From: Circinella minor
Taxonomy: Eukaryota; Mucoromycota; Mucoromycetes; Mucorales; Lichtheimiaceae
DNA: 64,000 nt
NCBI GenBank assembly: GCA_016758965.1
Contig: JAEPRB010000164.1
Coordinates: 27,523-91,522, forward strand
Direction of reading: 5' to 3'
This document shows, piece by piece, positions 41,646 through 56,739 of the stretch (its first letter is position 1; each line of letters starts with the position of its first letter). The position numbers were made by a program, and so were the translations under genes. Under the pieces are notes generated by a model, which searched no databases, was not told the DNA's origin, and was given only the letters and a program-made list of their open reading frames with translations.

Positions 41646-44600
41646 TTTGTGCTCTTTTATTTTCTCTTCTTTTTTTTTTTACTCGATAAATAAGCTTGAT
41701 GTATTGTATATGTAAATAAAGGGGGAAAGAAAAAACAATGTATAAAGAAAAGAAAAAGAGTAAAAGAGGAAAGTGAGTACGAAGAAGAAAGAAGAAAGTA
41801 AAAAGTAACAAAAAGACCAAAAGCGGGAGAGTGAGGGAAAGCGCGTGAGAAGTCTTGGAATATCTTATAACAAAAAAAAAAAAAAAAGGGTCTTAAAAAT
41901 TCTTGCTTCCCTTCGTTACTTTTTTTTTTTTTTTGCAACCAAGAAAAAAAAAAAACTTGTACTCCGAATGGGCTTATGTGTTGACACCGATCCAATCAAC
42001 ATTAGATGTAATAAAAACTTTGCTTCCCCGGGCCTTTACCCTTTGGGGGAATATATAGCAAAAAGTCGAAAGAGGACTTTTTTTTTTTTCATAAAAATCA
42101 GCTCATTGAAAGCCCCGATGATTTGATGATTAATGTTTGATATACTATTATATACATGATGTGCTAGATTTTTAGATAAAATGAGAAAGCTTAATAGAAA
42201 AGACAAAATAAGAATACTCCAAGGGGTAAAAATAATTTTATAGTGCACGAGTTTTCAAACAACAATAAGAATAATCACTGATTTATATTATTGCATTACA
42301 CTACATTATCAATCAATCCCCAACCTTTAATCCTTAAACTCCCCCCAAAACTCTTAAGTTTTTTTTTTCCCCCACATCATCTAGAGAGTTAGATGAGTGA
42401 TAATAATGTTTTGACGCTACACAAATTAAAATAAAAATTAAAAATAAAAGAGTTCGCAAACAAATGTAATTTAGAAAGTATTCGTTCATTTAAAGTGTAT
42501 CAGATAAGCAAAAAGGAAGAAAGTATCTCAAAAAGGTAGGTTTCACGTTTGCAAGCAATTCTTTTTTTAATCCTTTTGTTTGTTGCCCCACCTTTTTTTT
42601 TTTATTTTCCTTTTGCCACGTTATACAATTCAGCAATGGTCCCTGAGATTTTTTTTCTTTTTTTCACACACATAAACATTTAAGAAGCACAAAACCATAA
42701 CGACCTCTCTCACACTTCAATGAGTACATAAGCAATTTGGAGATGAATGTACCAGGATAGGAAACGATAACTTTTTAGGCCTTATTTATTGTAGCACAAC
42801 TATTATGTGATATGCTTATAAAATGTAATGTGTGTTGCTTGTACGTGTGTATTTGTGTAATTCTCAAAAAACACTCACATAACAAAAAACAAAAAAAGAC
42901 TTCCCCGCATAATCTCAGTTTCATCTTGCAGCCACTAGTTTCTCATCTATATATGAAGAATAAACGAGCTAGTCTTCTTATAGTTGCCACGTGGAAACGG
43001 ACTATCAATAAGCATTTCTGCATGCAGATAACATAAGAAAAGTTGTCATTTCTTTGTACTTTATTGCCTCTTTTAGATTTGAGTAAATAAATAAATTACT
43101 GTAAAAATAAATCTAAATAGTGAATGGTTTGATGATTTTTATTGTGTACGAGAAAAAACAATTCAAATGTGATATTAATTGTCCTCTCCGGGATTAAGAA
43201 AATAGGAATAAAAACATCAGTATCATCGAAAGATCTCATTTTTTCTGTGGGCTGTCTTTCAAGATCTTGATATGATAAGAAACAAGTGTGGGCAAAAAAA
43301 AAAAAAAGCAAGACCATCTTTCTCATCAATTCCCCGCAACCCCCAAAATTATAATAACACCAACATATACACCGTTCTTCTTTTCAGGGACAAATAGAAA
43401 AAAGATTCTATCGGATTCGTTATGTCCGAATAATATATAAAAGTACTTGGTAATTGGACCGAAATTAATTATAATTGTTTTGACAGCGAAACCAGCTTGT
43501 TGGCAAGGGTCAGAAAATTAACTAACTACTATAAAAGGTAAAACGTCCGAAATGACGTTTTAATTTTTTTTTCTTCCTATATATTTTATTTATGGTTTCG
43601 TTACCTATAGAAGTTGGTAACAACGGTAGATACATTTATCTGTCTACTTTATGGTCCCAAATATTAGCTTCTCATGGCACATAATATAGAATCAACAGTA
43701 TATAATTTAAAACTTATATTGAGTATAAAAGGGACATCACCTAAAAACAGTTTCAATGCTAAAATCGATAGATATGGCAACTGACTCTAATTGAAACATG
43801 TACTAAGCCATCAAACTTCCCAAGAGTTGGTTATGATTTAGTATCCAGATGGTAGGGCGAGTATGAGTTTGAGCTAAAGATTTACAATACGACGTTGGAA
43901 TGATAATTTGGTCATGCAAAATAATAGAAACAAGCAACAAATGATTGTGGGATCCTATCAGCTTATTCAAAGTGGGTCACCGGTCTCCAAGTTGATCCAT
44001 GGATATTCATTTAAGTCAAGAAAAAGCTTTAAGCATAAATAAAGTACAAATATCATACTTAATAGGATATTATTTTAATAATTTTATTTTATATTTATTG
44101 CTATCATGGGAGAGGATATCATCATGAATATTATAAACCATTGTCATCGACAAAAGAACGACGCTTTTCAAAAATTATATAAATTAAGAGGATTAACTAC
44201 AAGCAAAAAGGGTAATAGAAAAAGGGATGATACGTAGGGATAATACAATAAAGAATTAAGCAGGAACAACAACAATGTGCTCTTAAGTCATCTACATGGT
44301 CAATATAGTAAGAAGAAATACAAAGTTACACAAATTATCAAGATATTACAAAAAGACAATTAAAAAATACAGGCAGAGTTACTTTGGTTAATTCAACTAC
44401 GAAACGTGGAACACATCAATGTGATTAATTATTACTACTCCTGTTGGAAAAACCAACGCTGAGGAAGATGAGCATACATACTGTTTTTTATCTTTCAGAA
44501 AATCCCATGAACAAACAATCGATGTCACGGTCTATTCTGTAAGGAGTACAATGGCTTAACTATCATCAGTCACACTGATAAGGATCATATGTCCAAGGCA

Positions 44601-47600
44601 TGTCGTTTCATCTGGAAAGCCGTCATTCGTCAATTTATTCCACATGATAATAATTCAATTGTTCTGCAGCTGTACAAATATATATATATGACTCCATTCT
44701 GTACTTGGGATTGATCCATATTGTAACTATGCTTTTATTGATGAAACAGGCTTAATGAGCGATTTCTTTATTGGTTGTGTATTTTTATAGCTTAAGCTAC
44801 CTACAATAGCTGCTCTACCCACTTTTACTATTCCAGCAAATACAATCAAGGACAATCCATAATATATGCACTATGTATAAGTTAGTGTTCTTTTTAATTG
44901 TTCACGTAAGGATGCTTCTTTCAGCGACTTTTTATCCACCATAATACATTCATTAAAAGGCAAAGCTATATTTTATCTTGTCAGTACATTATACAAGAAA
45001 ACGGTATTGCTATATAGTACCAAGATCATCTTGCAATGGAGAAGAAAAATATAGAAATTATAATAAGCATGCGCGAATAATATTCACAACATTTTTTTGC
45101 TGGCGTTAATTTTAACAGGAGTGAATACTCAAGTACTTGTGCATAAAATATCTTTCTTTCCATTGTTTTTTGGATCTATTATACAACATAATGAACACAG
45201 CTTTTTTATACAAAGAATCGAATTTCCATATCATTTCATCGTAGTTATTCTTCGGTAAAAGAGGAAGAAATTTTTTTCGATCACTTTTCCTAACTCCACC
45301 CGCCTCTTTTTTTAAATTTTATTATTAGAACTTTTTTATTCTCTTCGACTTCTGATTAGTTAATTGTGGTTTTGGAAAAGAGGTATCTGTTTTGTGTAAA
45401 CAACGAACGCTGTAAAGCTTTAGATCGTCTCTCTTTTTCTCTATGTAGCCGGTGTAAATGTTTTTTATATTTACTTTATGAAGGGTATATTTATTCAGCT
45501 TAAGTATCTTTATGGTGAGTGCGAGTAATATTATCGTATTACAACGTATTGATTCATATTATAAACGTATGTTTAGATTGAGATAATATATGTTAAGCGA
45601 TAATGATATGGTGCTATTATAAATAATAATCAAATCTAATACAGAGATATTTTTAAGTCAGTATAATTGAGTTTTTATAGTGAGAATTCAGTTGATCCGT
45701 ATTGTCTTGAAATACTAAATGTTTATGCAGCCGATATATTTATATATAAATTGAATAATAAAATCTCTTGAATAAAATACGTAAATAAAGCAATTCATGT
45801 TTAAAAATTTTACATAAAGATAGCTTCTCCTACGTTCAAGTAAATGGTTGAAATCAGTTAAGAATTATAATAATTTATTATTATATCATTGAGGTTTTTT
45901 TTTTAATTAAAGTTATGAAAGGAAATATTTGTAAGTAGTAAATTATTATTTTAGTACAACGTAGTGAACCTTTTTAGCCAGTCTACTGAAATGGTAAGCA
46001 AAGCATCGATTTTTTGGGGTTATTGATTCTTATAGTTTAAAAAGATACATAAAGTCATGAGTTAAGTAATACCAATTAGTGACCAACACCAATACGATCC
46101 GTATTGTAAAAACATCTTTTTGATACTTGCGCTATTTCTTTTATCTTACATCCTTGGGACTTACATTCTTTGATTTGAATTTTAATTATCAACATATTTC
46201 AAAGCATACTGCTAATATATTTCTTATGTGTATGAAAACTGGCTAAGGAAGTTATTCTCTTTCCGAGAGAAATGAATATTTTTGTTCCTAAGTAAATAGA
46301 ATACCAGAATTCTGTTCATATGATATTTGGGTTTTGGTTTTTAATGCATGAATAAATTAAAATTGTTCTCATCACAGAATAGAAGATGTATATTAAGTGA
46401 CAAAGTGTATAGAATAATTTCAAAATTCTTCTATCAATATTATAAAGATAGATGCGACTACTGTGTAGCTGAAAACTGCTATAATTATCAAAAACATAGA
46501 AAAAGGAATATATCCAATTACCATTCTTTATGATTCATAAATTCTTTTTTTAGGAACATATATTCAATGTTACACGATAGAAACAGTGTTAAAACAGCAA
46601 GTGGATTGCTACCAAAGAGTGAGAAAAGTCTCTTTGGGAAAAAAATGTTCCGCAGTAACAACGATACTATAAATTTCTTGGTTTCTGCTGCGGTATGTAT
46701 GTAGACACTCTAGAAAATTCGGCAAAATCAACCGCAGAGGCAATGGAGGAGCATAACTTATAAAAAAGTGCACGAGATCAATGATCTTTAAATACATAAT
46801 ATAATAAGTTAAAATTTGTCTGTACATATAAAAGTTAATTCGATTTTGTGTTTACCTTTTTCTTCCTTTGTTCCTATTTTTTTCTTATTACAAAGCTGTA
46901 GCAAAACAATGATTTGGTAAGTGAATATTATCAACTATATTCTAAACGCTTCACCATCCAGTGACCATGTGAGGGAGGAGTAATTGGTATTATTGTTATG
47001 TTGGCCGGTCTTTTGATGATAAAAAAATCAGCATCATAAGTAGAGTCGACATCGACTTAGTGTCATTTAATACAATGGCAAATGCCGAGAGATGTTTAAA
47101 AGAAAGCCTGAAAACCGTTGCAATAGACATAACGTTGTTGAACATATTTGAATAATTTGGGGAAGAGATTTCTTACAGACATTTTTTTCTAACCGCTTTC
47201 AAGTTTCAATTCTTTTTTATAGACTTAAAAAACGAAAATGTAATCATTCAGGCTAGTGATTTCTTTTTTATGCTCAATTTTTAAATAATATATACTCTAT
47301 AGCATTGCTGTTAGTGATTGTGTTTAACATAAGGCCTTGTGTTTATTGTTATGCTTTTATTAATACGAGTACTTTCCAAGGCGGTTTAAATGAACTCGCT
47401 ATTTGCCATACTATCGAGTAACAGTAATATCCATTAAATTATTTTGTTTAATAGTAGTTAGTCACTGCTCTACATAGAAGCGTACTGGTTTTTTTCCTTT
47501 TTTTATTTTGTTCAAAAAATATGTAAAATAAAATAAAATATTTTGTATTTCCTGATACTCTGTTCCATCAGTCAATAAGAGAAATAATTTTTTGAATTAA

Positions 47601-49917
47601 ACAGCACCAGCAAAACCACTAATAATATAAAAATTAGTATACGTAGTAAATTACAATGTAAAAAAAACATGCAATACGTAAGTTAATAAAATTTATTTAA
47701 ACAGAAACTTTTCTTCTTTAAATAACCCCTTGTCTTTTATTCTGAACTAATAGCTAGTGATGCTAGAGTAAATGATGTAACTTTTAATGACTCTGTACTG
47801 GTTGGTTAACCATAATTCAAATCATTGTATTATAAAAAAGAAGATGCATTTCGACTTTTATAGCCAGGGTCTACAAGAAGTCATCACGCGGAAAAAAAAT
47901 GTTTTTTTTTACTACTTTATTGATTTATTATTGTTAGCTGTGTGTATATAAAATTTTGCTTTCCAATAGCCATATGTTATTGTATTTTTTTAAAGTGTTT
48001 ATACCACACTAAATACGACATATTAAACTGTAAACAGGCTCATATATTAGTTTATTGATAAAGGGAATGACTCGATTATTGTTTAAATGGGAATTTTTGG
48101 AAGCTGACGAGAGAAAAAATTGCACTCTTCGAGACAATTATTTTAATGCTACTATTTTCAAGACGAGATTTGTTGTCATTACATATTATGATAGTTTGTA
48201 TTTAAAGTAACCAAGTAAAATTCAACATGGCGCCATATAATTGACATGTTAAGTCTAATCCGCTTGTCGTAGCAGAAGAAGGCATTAAAAAAGATATCAT
48301 TTTCAGCATTTAATATTGGATGTTTTTTTTTTTTTACTTGGAAAATAATTAAAACCATCTCACAAGTAGCTGCTATAATTACCGTCGCCATTAACAGTTC
48401 TATTGTCATGTTCTGAAAAAAATTATATATTTTCTAACTTGAGTCTTGAAGTATAGATTGTGATCCACAAGTACATGTTCTTTTTTGTATTGAACTGATA
48501 GACTTTATTGTTCACTAGTTTTTGTTCTTCATCGAAAGCGAAAAAAAAATTCAATATGTATACATGTATAATGTAGCGCAGTAGACATTTATCCATAAAC
48601 TCTATTTTGTATGTCAGTGCCCTTCGGCCATTCCCATGGCCCGCATTCGATTTTTCTTTTTGTTTTTGTTGCGCAGTAACATTTTATAGTCTTTAGTAGA
48701 AGCAAAAAAATTCTTAAATCTACGTAGTCATATGAGCCGAAGGCGTTGGATATATTGTCGTTCGTGATAAGGTACAATATTTCCAAAAAAGCAATACGTA
48801 TCACGTTTTCAAAATGGATTTCCCAAAAGTTGACACACAATATACAGCTATTTTTATTTTTTGGAACGACATTTTTGGTTTTGAAGAAAATGTGACATTA
48901 CTTTTTGGAAATCATGCACATTACTAAAGAAGGTAAAAACTAAAATTATACCACCGCAGAAACATGATTGTTTCTTTTAGTTATATATAGGTACAAGAAG
49001 TTGCTCTTGTCAAGAAGAACGAGTATGAAACTCGTTTTGATACATATCATATACAGTAGCACTGATCATTTTTTAAAAGTAGTATCCAAATTAAATGCGT
49101 GAGCTGGTACTGTTATTATTGTATACAGAGTCAAATCCTGGTGCGAAGTTTGAATATTGTCATAATGGCATTATATTTTTCAAACAGCTATCAACAACGA
49201 TATTTAGATACGAAAAGAAATTACAAGTATAAGATTAAACGAAAATATATTTTTTCAAGCTGTTACTTTTCTGCGTTGAGATTCGTAATTTTTTGATGGT
49301 GTTTCATTATTATTAACATTATAAATAAAAATGTTTATAAAACCATTTGTCGTCGAGGTTAGCCAAAAAAAAAAAAAAAACAATAGAGCTTGTTGCGCAG
49401 TGTACTTGCTGTACAAGTGGTTATTTTCTAAACAAACCTTACTGCAGTAATCTAATATACCGAAATTGCTTTTAAAATATATTGTTATAATATGAAAAAA
49501 TTGATCTTATATATTAACATATATAAATTATACATCATGAGATTTATACATGCATCTTGATTGAGCTAAAAATGTTGTATGATATTTAGGTGTTATTATA
49601 GATGCAAATTTAAATTTTATATCTTACTATGAAAATGAAGGAGTAGGAGAGTTTTCTCATCCAATTCAATGAAGGTCATCCGTTGATAATTTACTATTTT
49701 TTTGTTTAGATCCCACATGTACAAATAAATTATATGTTGATAGATCAAGAAACCCCAATTATTTTATTTTTTGATAATATGTATAATAATAGTAATAATA
49801 TATAAGAAAAGTATGCTTTGTACAATGGATATGTATAAATGGAAATGTATAATAAAATTATAAACTTATAGTATAATTTGTTATTTTATAAAAAGGAAAA
49901 ATAGTGGTAATGATAAC
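41646..49917. other. Large gene-poor stretch (about 8.3 kb) with a possible decayed transposase
   Basis: Upstream side of the WRKY-like gene and downstream side of glutamate synthase. Very AT-rich; open frames are short, low-complexity or interrupted. The section at 41650-41990 is a poly-purine/pyrimidine leader for the WRKY-like gene. The section at about 43915-45060 has weak transposase-like traces, listed separately. Short frames at 46609-46827 and 48589-48840 have no recognised domain. No tRNA or other RNA gene recognised. Confidence 0.5.
43915..45060 (+). mobile_element. Possible heavily decayed Tc1/mariner-like (IS630 superfamily) transposase
   Basis: Plus-strand fragments in several frames, all broken by stops. 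Near 43938-44010 a fragment reading QQMIVGSYQLIQSGSPVSK resembles the N-terminal helix-turn-helix of such transposases. About 790 bases later (near 44733) NYAFIDETG resembles the block around the first catalytic Asp. Order and spacing fit, but no second Asp block, terminal inverted repeats or TA target duplication could be identified. Weak evidence; it could be chance. Confidence 0.25.
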
Positions 49918-52900
49918 TTAAGCGGAAGCTTCAATGGCTTGTCGGCTAGCAATTGTACGACGGTTGATACCACCGGCGACAGGCAAATAAGTGCTACCTT
50001 CCAAAAACAAATCAACTTCACGGGCACATTGACGACCTTCATTGATACCCCAGACAATCAAAGATTGACCACGGCGACAATCACCAGCGGCGAAGACACC
50101 AGGAGCAGAAGTGACATACTTGCCCTTGGGAGTTTCAACGTTGCTACGACCATCTTGCTTGAGAGATAGTTGCTTAACAACAGCTTCTTCAGGACCCAAG
50201 AAACCCATAGAAAGCAAGATCAAATCAGCTTGGAAGAATTGTTCAGAACCTTCAACTTCCTTCATGGCCCAGCGACCATTAGCATCCTTGGTCCATTCGA
50301 CGCGAACAGTGTTAATACCATTTACATTGCCATCAGCATCCTTGGTGAACTCCTTGGACAAGACACAGTATTCGCGAGGATCCTTACCAAAGTGAGCTTG
50401 GACTTCAGAGTGACCATAATCAACCTTGAATACCCGAGGGAATTGAGGCCATGGGTTGTCTTGACCTCTTGTAGATGGAGGAGTGGGCAAAAGTTCAAAG
50501 TTGACAACAGATTTACAACCGTGACGAAGCGAAGTACCAATACAATCGTTACCAGTATCACCACCACCAATAACAACAACATGCTTATCCTTGGCGGACA
50601 AATAGTGTCCATCTTCCAAATTAGAATCCAAAAGAGACTTGGTATTGGCTTGCAAGAATTCCATAGCAAAGTGGATACCATTGGCTTCACGGCCAGGGAT
50701 TTTCAAATCACGAGGCCAGGTAGCACCAGTAGCAACAATCAATGCATCGTTATCATTACGCAAGGTGTTGGCATCGATATCAATGCCTACATGGGAGTTG
50801 GGGACAAAGGTGATACCTTCAGCAGCGAGCAAGTCGATACGACGTTGAACAATCTTCTTATCAAGTTTCATGTTGGGAATACCATACATCAAAAGACCAC
50901 CAATGCGATCGTTACGGTCATAGACGGTAACCAAGTGACCAGCCTTATTCAATTGATCAGCGGCAGCAAGACCAGCAGGGCCGGAACCAACAACAGCAAT
51001 CTTCTTACCAGTACGTTGCTTAGGAGGATTGGGAATAATCCATCCTTCTTCAAAACCACGGTCAATGATTGCACATTCAATACTCTTGATAGCGACGGCT
51101 GGCTCAGAAATACCCAAAGTACAAGAACCTTCACAAGGAGCTGGGCTGTAATAAGTTTTAAACAAAAAATAAAAGAGAATTAGCATATGTAAAAAAAAAA
51201 AATTATAAAAAAGTTATATAGTAACTTACCAAACACGACCGGTAAATTCAGGGAAGTTGTTGGTCATTGTTAAACGATCCAAAGCAGCTTGCCAGTTATC
51301 CTTGTAGACAAGTTCGTTCCACTTGGGAATGACATTACCAATAGGACAACCAGAGTCAGATTGACAGAAGGGAATACCACAGTCCATACAACGAGCAGCT
51401 TGTTCGTGCAATTCAGGACGAGTCATGCGGTTGTTGATTTCCTCCCAATCTGTAGCACGTTTCTTGGCATTACGATAGTGTTCACCACGACGCTTGTACT
51501 TCATGAAACCACGGATCTTATCAAGTTTAGCACGACGTTCCAAAATAGAAGTTTCATCCAACAAACTATCTTCAAGATCTTCGACACCAGGCTCAGCAGG
51601 TTTATGTTCACACTTCTTAGGCTCTTCAACCTTCTTTTGTTCTTGTTGAGCAGCAGCTTCCTTTTCGGCACGAGCCTTCAAGAGCAAAGCACGATATTCA
51701 ACAGGCATGACCATAACAAACTTAGGCAAGTAAGTATTGAAGTTTTTAAGAACACGGTCAGCAATTTCGGAACCAGTGTAGTGGCGATGGTCTTCAATCA
51801 AATCGCGCAATTCAGCAACACGTTCAGGATCATTGACAGTTTCAAGTTCAACTAATTCCTTGTTGACATTTTCCTTAAAGTTGCCTTCCAAATCCAAAAC
51901 ATAAGCAATACCACCAGACATACCGGCTGCAAAGTTACGACCAGTGCTACCAAGGATAACAACACGACCACCAGTCATGTATTCACAACCGTGATCTCCG
52001 ACACCTTCACAGACAGCAATAGCACCCGAGTTACGAACACAGAAACGTTCAGCAGCAATACCACGGAAGTAAGCACGACCGAAGGTGGCACCATACAAAC
52101 AGACGTTACCAACAATGACGTTCTCTTCAGATTTGAACGATGCATTCTTGGGAGGATAGATAGCAATCTTACCACCAGAAAGACCCTTACCAACATAATC
52201 GTTGGCATCACCTTCCAATTCAAAGAAAATACCAGGGGCAAGGAAAGCACCACATGATTGACCAGCAGAACCCTTCAATTGAATGTGGATAGTGTCATCA
52301 GGCAAACCGGCTTCACCATGACGCTTAGATACGTTGTAAGACAAAGTAGTACCAAGAGCACGATCAGTATTGACAACGTTAGCTTCAATGAAGACCTTCT
52401 CCTTGTTAGTCAAAGCAGCTTCAGCTTCATCAACAAAGAAATTATCCAAACGAGTGTGCAAGTTGTGACGTTGCTTGGTAACACAAACATTGGCAACACC
52501 GGGACGAAGGGAAGAGGCAGGTGTAAGGATAGGGCTCAAATCCAAGTTGGCAGTCTTGAAAGTACGAAGAGATTCATTGACACGCAAAAGTTCAGCATGA
52601 CCAACCATTTCATTAATAGTGCGGAAACCAAGCTTGGCCATAATGGAACGCATTTCTTCAGCAAGGTAGTAGAAGAAGTTGACAACATGTTCAGGCTTAC
52701 CCTGGAACTTAGCACGTAATTCTGGATCTTGGGTAGCAATACCAACTGGGCAAGTATTCTAAGATAATTATTTATAGAGTTAGAATTAAAAAAAAAAAAC
52801 ATTTTTTTTCTTGATGTTATTATCATCGCATCAGTAATCCAGCACAAAAAAAAGAAAAAAAAAACTTACCAAGTGACACTTTCTCATCATGGTACAACCA

Positions 52901-55900
52901 AGAGCAATCAAAGGAGTAGTAGCGAAACCCCATTCTTCAGCACCAAGCAAACAAGCAATGATAGCATCACGTCCAGTCTTGATTTGACCGTCAGTTTGGA
53001 CAATGACACGACCACGTAAATCGTTCAAAACCAAAGTTTGATGAGTTTCGGCAAGACCCAATTCCCAAGGCAAACCGGCATACTTGATACCAGTCCAACG
53101 AGAAGCACCAGTACCACCATCATGACCAGAGATCAAGATATGATCAGCACGAGCCTTGGCAACACCAGAAGCAACGATACCAACACCAACTTCAGATACA
53201 AGCTTGACAGAAACACGTGCACGTGGGTTGGAACACTTCAAGTCATAAATAAGTTGCTTCAAATCTTCAATGGAGTAAATATCGTGATGAGGAGGAGGTG
53301 AAATAAGACCAATACCCTATCAATAAAAATAATTATTATTAGTCATTCCGAATTTAAGCAAGGAAACAAACCTCATTTTTTATTTTTCTTCCCCAAATAA
53401 TAATACTAATAGTAAAATAACTTACAGGAGTAGTCTTACGAGTGCTTGCAATTTCTTCAGAAACCTTACCACCAGCCAATTCACCACCTTCACCAGGTTT
53501 GGCACCTTGAGCCATCTTAATTTGCAATTCATTGGAGTCAGATAAGTAGTAACTGGTAACACCGAAACGACCAGAAGCAACTTGTTTGATAGCGGAACGC
53601 ATGGTATCACCATTCTCCATAGGCAAAGAACGTTCGGGCTTTTCACCACCTTCACCGGTGTTGGATTTACCACCGAGACGGTTCATGGCAATAGCCAAGG
53701 AGGAGTGAGCTTCCATGGAAATAGAACCATAAGACATGGCACCGGTAACGAAACGCTTGACAATGCTGGTCCAGTCTTCGACTTCTTCAACTGGAATAGG
53801 TTTGGCATTTTCAAAGTCAAATTCGAGCATACCACGAAGAGTACACTTCTTAATAGCTTCATAAGAGTTACGAGTGTAAGCGTCCCAGGAGCTTTGGTTC
53901 TTTTGACGAACAGCGTCTTGCAAATTAGCTACACCCATAGGATCAGTGACATGAGGTTCACCACCACTACGCCAGTGATATTCACCGGATTCAGGCAAAG
54001 AGACGGGTTGAACAACGTTACGAGTAGGATAACCAGCTTCGTGCAAAGTCAAAGCATCTAAAGCGAAAATTTCAAAAGTAGCACCCTTGATACGGGAAGC
54101 AGTACCAGCGAAACAACGGGCAATGACAGAATCATCGACACCAAGAGCTTCAAAGATTTGAGCACCCTTATAAGAAGCCAAGGTAGAAATACCCATCTTG
54201 GACATAACCTTGTGGATACCATTGTCAATACCGTTCTTGAAGTTGGTGATCAATTTGGCTGGAGTAAGACCTTCAGCAACAGCGTTTTCACGATGCAACT
54301 TGCACATGGTTTCCAAAACCAAGTAAGGACAGACAGCATCAACACCATAACCGAGCAAGACACAGAAGTGGTGAACTTCACGAGCTTCGGCAGTTTCAAC
54401 CATTAAAGCAACACGAGATCGTTGCTTGCTACGGACCAAATGGTGATGAACACCACCGGCAGCAATCACGGCAGAGATGGCAACACGATCAGCATTGACG
54501 GCACGATCGGACAAGACAACAACCTTGTAACCTTGTTCAATGACAGAGGAAACTTCAGTACACACACGTTCCAAAGCTTGAACATAACCTTGAACACCAT
54601 CGGACTTGGCAAAAGTGATATCAATGGTGGCAACCTTCCAGTCGGGGTAGAATTTATCCATCGACTTGACTGCGTTTAATTCTTCCATAGATAAGATAGG
54701 AGACTTAAGGTTCAAACGATGAGCTTGTGACTCATTCATTTCCAAAATGTTGCCTTCAGGACCAACAGAACATTCGAGTGACATGACAATTTCTTCACGA
54801 ATAGGATCTATTATTATTTTTTGTAAAACACACACATATGAATTTAGTTTTCTTTTTTTTATGAAATACAGAGTACAACTAACACCTCACACTTTTTTTT
54901 CGTTGCCTAGCAATAATAAATAACAGTAACTTACCAATAGGAGGGTTGGTAACTTGAGCAAAAAGTTCACGGAAGTATTCATAGATAAGGCGAGGTTGTT
55001 CAGCCAAACATGCAAGAGCAGCATCGTTACCCATAGAACCGAGAGCTTCCTTGCCAGTAGAAGCCATAGGAACCATAATCAAGTTAAGTTGTTCCAAAGT
55101 ATAACCAAAGGCTTTAAGACGAGGATCAGCATTGACAGTAGTTTCATCCAATTTGGATTCGAAAGACTTGATACTGTTGGCCTTTTCAACGATTTCAGGC
55201 AAAGTAATACGTTGGTTTTTGATCCATTCAGTAAAGTTACGCTTGGCGGCAGTTTCAGCCTTGAGTTGCTTATCGTCAACAATAACACCTTCAACGGTAT
55301 CAACCAAAAGCATACGACCAGGTTGCAAACGGCCCTTTTCCTTGATAGTCTCTTGGTCAACGAAAACAGTACCAACTTCAGAAGCACAAATCATAATATC
55401 ATCAGTAGTCAAATAGTAACGGCAAGGACGTAAACCGTTACGATCCAAGTTAGCACCACAGTAGCGACCATCAGCGAAAGTGAATAAAGCGGGACCATCC
55501 CAAGGTTCCATCAAAGAACCAGCCCATTGATAAAAGGCCTTCATTTCAGGGGCCATTTGTTCATTGTTTTGCCATGCGGAGGGAATCATCATCATGACAG
55601 CTTCAGGCATAGTCAAAACACCATTGATAACTAATAATTCGAGCACATTATCGAAAGCAGCAGAATCGGAACCACCTTCTTCAATAATAGGATAAAGTAA
55701 TTCAAGCTCATCTCCAAATTTGTCCGATTGCATGACACCTTCACGAGAACGCATCCAATTCTTATTACCGCGAAGAGTATTAATTTCACCTGATTATACC
55801 AAATAATAATAAAATTAGTTGAAATTTCTTTTCGTATTTCCCCTTGATCATATTACTTTGAATAAAATTCCATGTTTCATGATTCCCGATATGTATCCAA

Positions 55901-56739
55901 AAAGACAAAATAAATAAATAATTACCATTGTGAGCACACCAACGCATAGGTTGAGCACGATCCCATGAAGGGAAAGTGTTTGTAGAGAAACGAGAGTGAA
56001 CAAGAGCAAAATGAGTAGTGTATTGAACGTTGTTCAAATCATAAAAGTATTGATAAACTTGACGAGGAGTCAATTGACCCTTGTATACGATATTCTTGTT
56101 AGAAAGTGAGCAGACATAGAACCACTTGGCCATGGTAAGGGTATGAGTAGCATGCTTGCGCAAAACATAGAGCTGACGTTCAAAATAACGTTCATCAAAT
56201 TCGTCTTGAGCCAGCACGACGAATGGTTGTTCAATAGCAGGTTCCTTGCTCTTGGCAGCAGGACCCAAAATGGTAGAATCACGTGGGACTGAACGCCATC
56301 CCAAAACCTTCAAATGTAAAGCAGTTGCCATTTCTTCAAATACGCGCTTTGATTCACTAACAGTTTCAGGATCGCCTTTCATGAATAAGTTGCCTACAGC
56401 ATATTGACCTTCAACAGGTAATTCAATACCCAATTCACGTGAAGTTTCATTTACGAAAAATTGATGTGGAATGCCTGTCATGACACCAGCACCATCACCA
56501 TCGCGAATATCAGCACCGCTGGCGCCTCTGTGTGTCATATTGCAAAGAATGTCACTAGCATCAGACAAAATCTTGTGAGAGCGTTTGCCTTTGACATGTA
56601 CCATAAAACCAACACCACATGCATCCTTTTCATATTCAGGATTGTACAAGCCTTGTGCGGCAGGAATAGATCCTGCCCATGAGGTGTTCTTGGGAGTAGT
56701 GATAGTAGTAGATGTAGAAGTAGTAGTATTAATCGACAT
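49918..56739 (-). CDS. GLT1: Glutamate synthase [NADH], single-chain fungal GOGAT
   Basis: Six exons: 56739-55926, 55789-54935, 54807-53426, 53316-52870, 52758-51230, 51145-49918, joining to 2084 residues (yeast Glt1 is 2145). It converts glutamine plus 2-oxoglutarate to two glutamates with NADH, the GS/GOGAT ammonium assimilation step. A 40-residue leader precedes Cys41 of [11 protein letters not shown], the N-terminal nucleophile after maturation of the glutaminase domain. FMN/TIM-barrel domain landmarks follow, with the 3Fe-4S cysteines in [15 protein letters not shown], then the GXGXG beta-helix region. The small-subunit-like half has [19 protein letters not shown] and [12 protein letters not shown] for 4Fe-4S clusters, the FAD site [13 protein letters not shown] and the nucleotide site [10 protein letters not shown]. 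Third-position codon use is much more biased (C- or G-ending Lys, Asn, Phe, Ile, Thr codons) than in its neighbours, suggesting high expression. Confidence 0.98.

Noticed and set aside
50170..51183. 337-residue plus-strand open frame antisense to glutamate synthase, with further long antisense frames at 51289-51855, 53582-54061 and 54954-55433
   Set aside because: They mirror exons of a strongly codon-biased gene; biased codons remove stops on the opposite strand. Their translations are Thr/Asn/Ser-rich with no domain.
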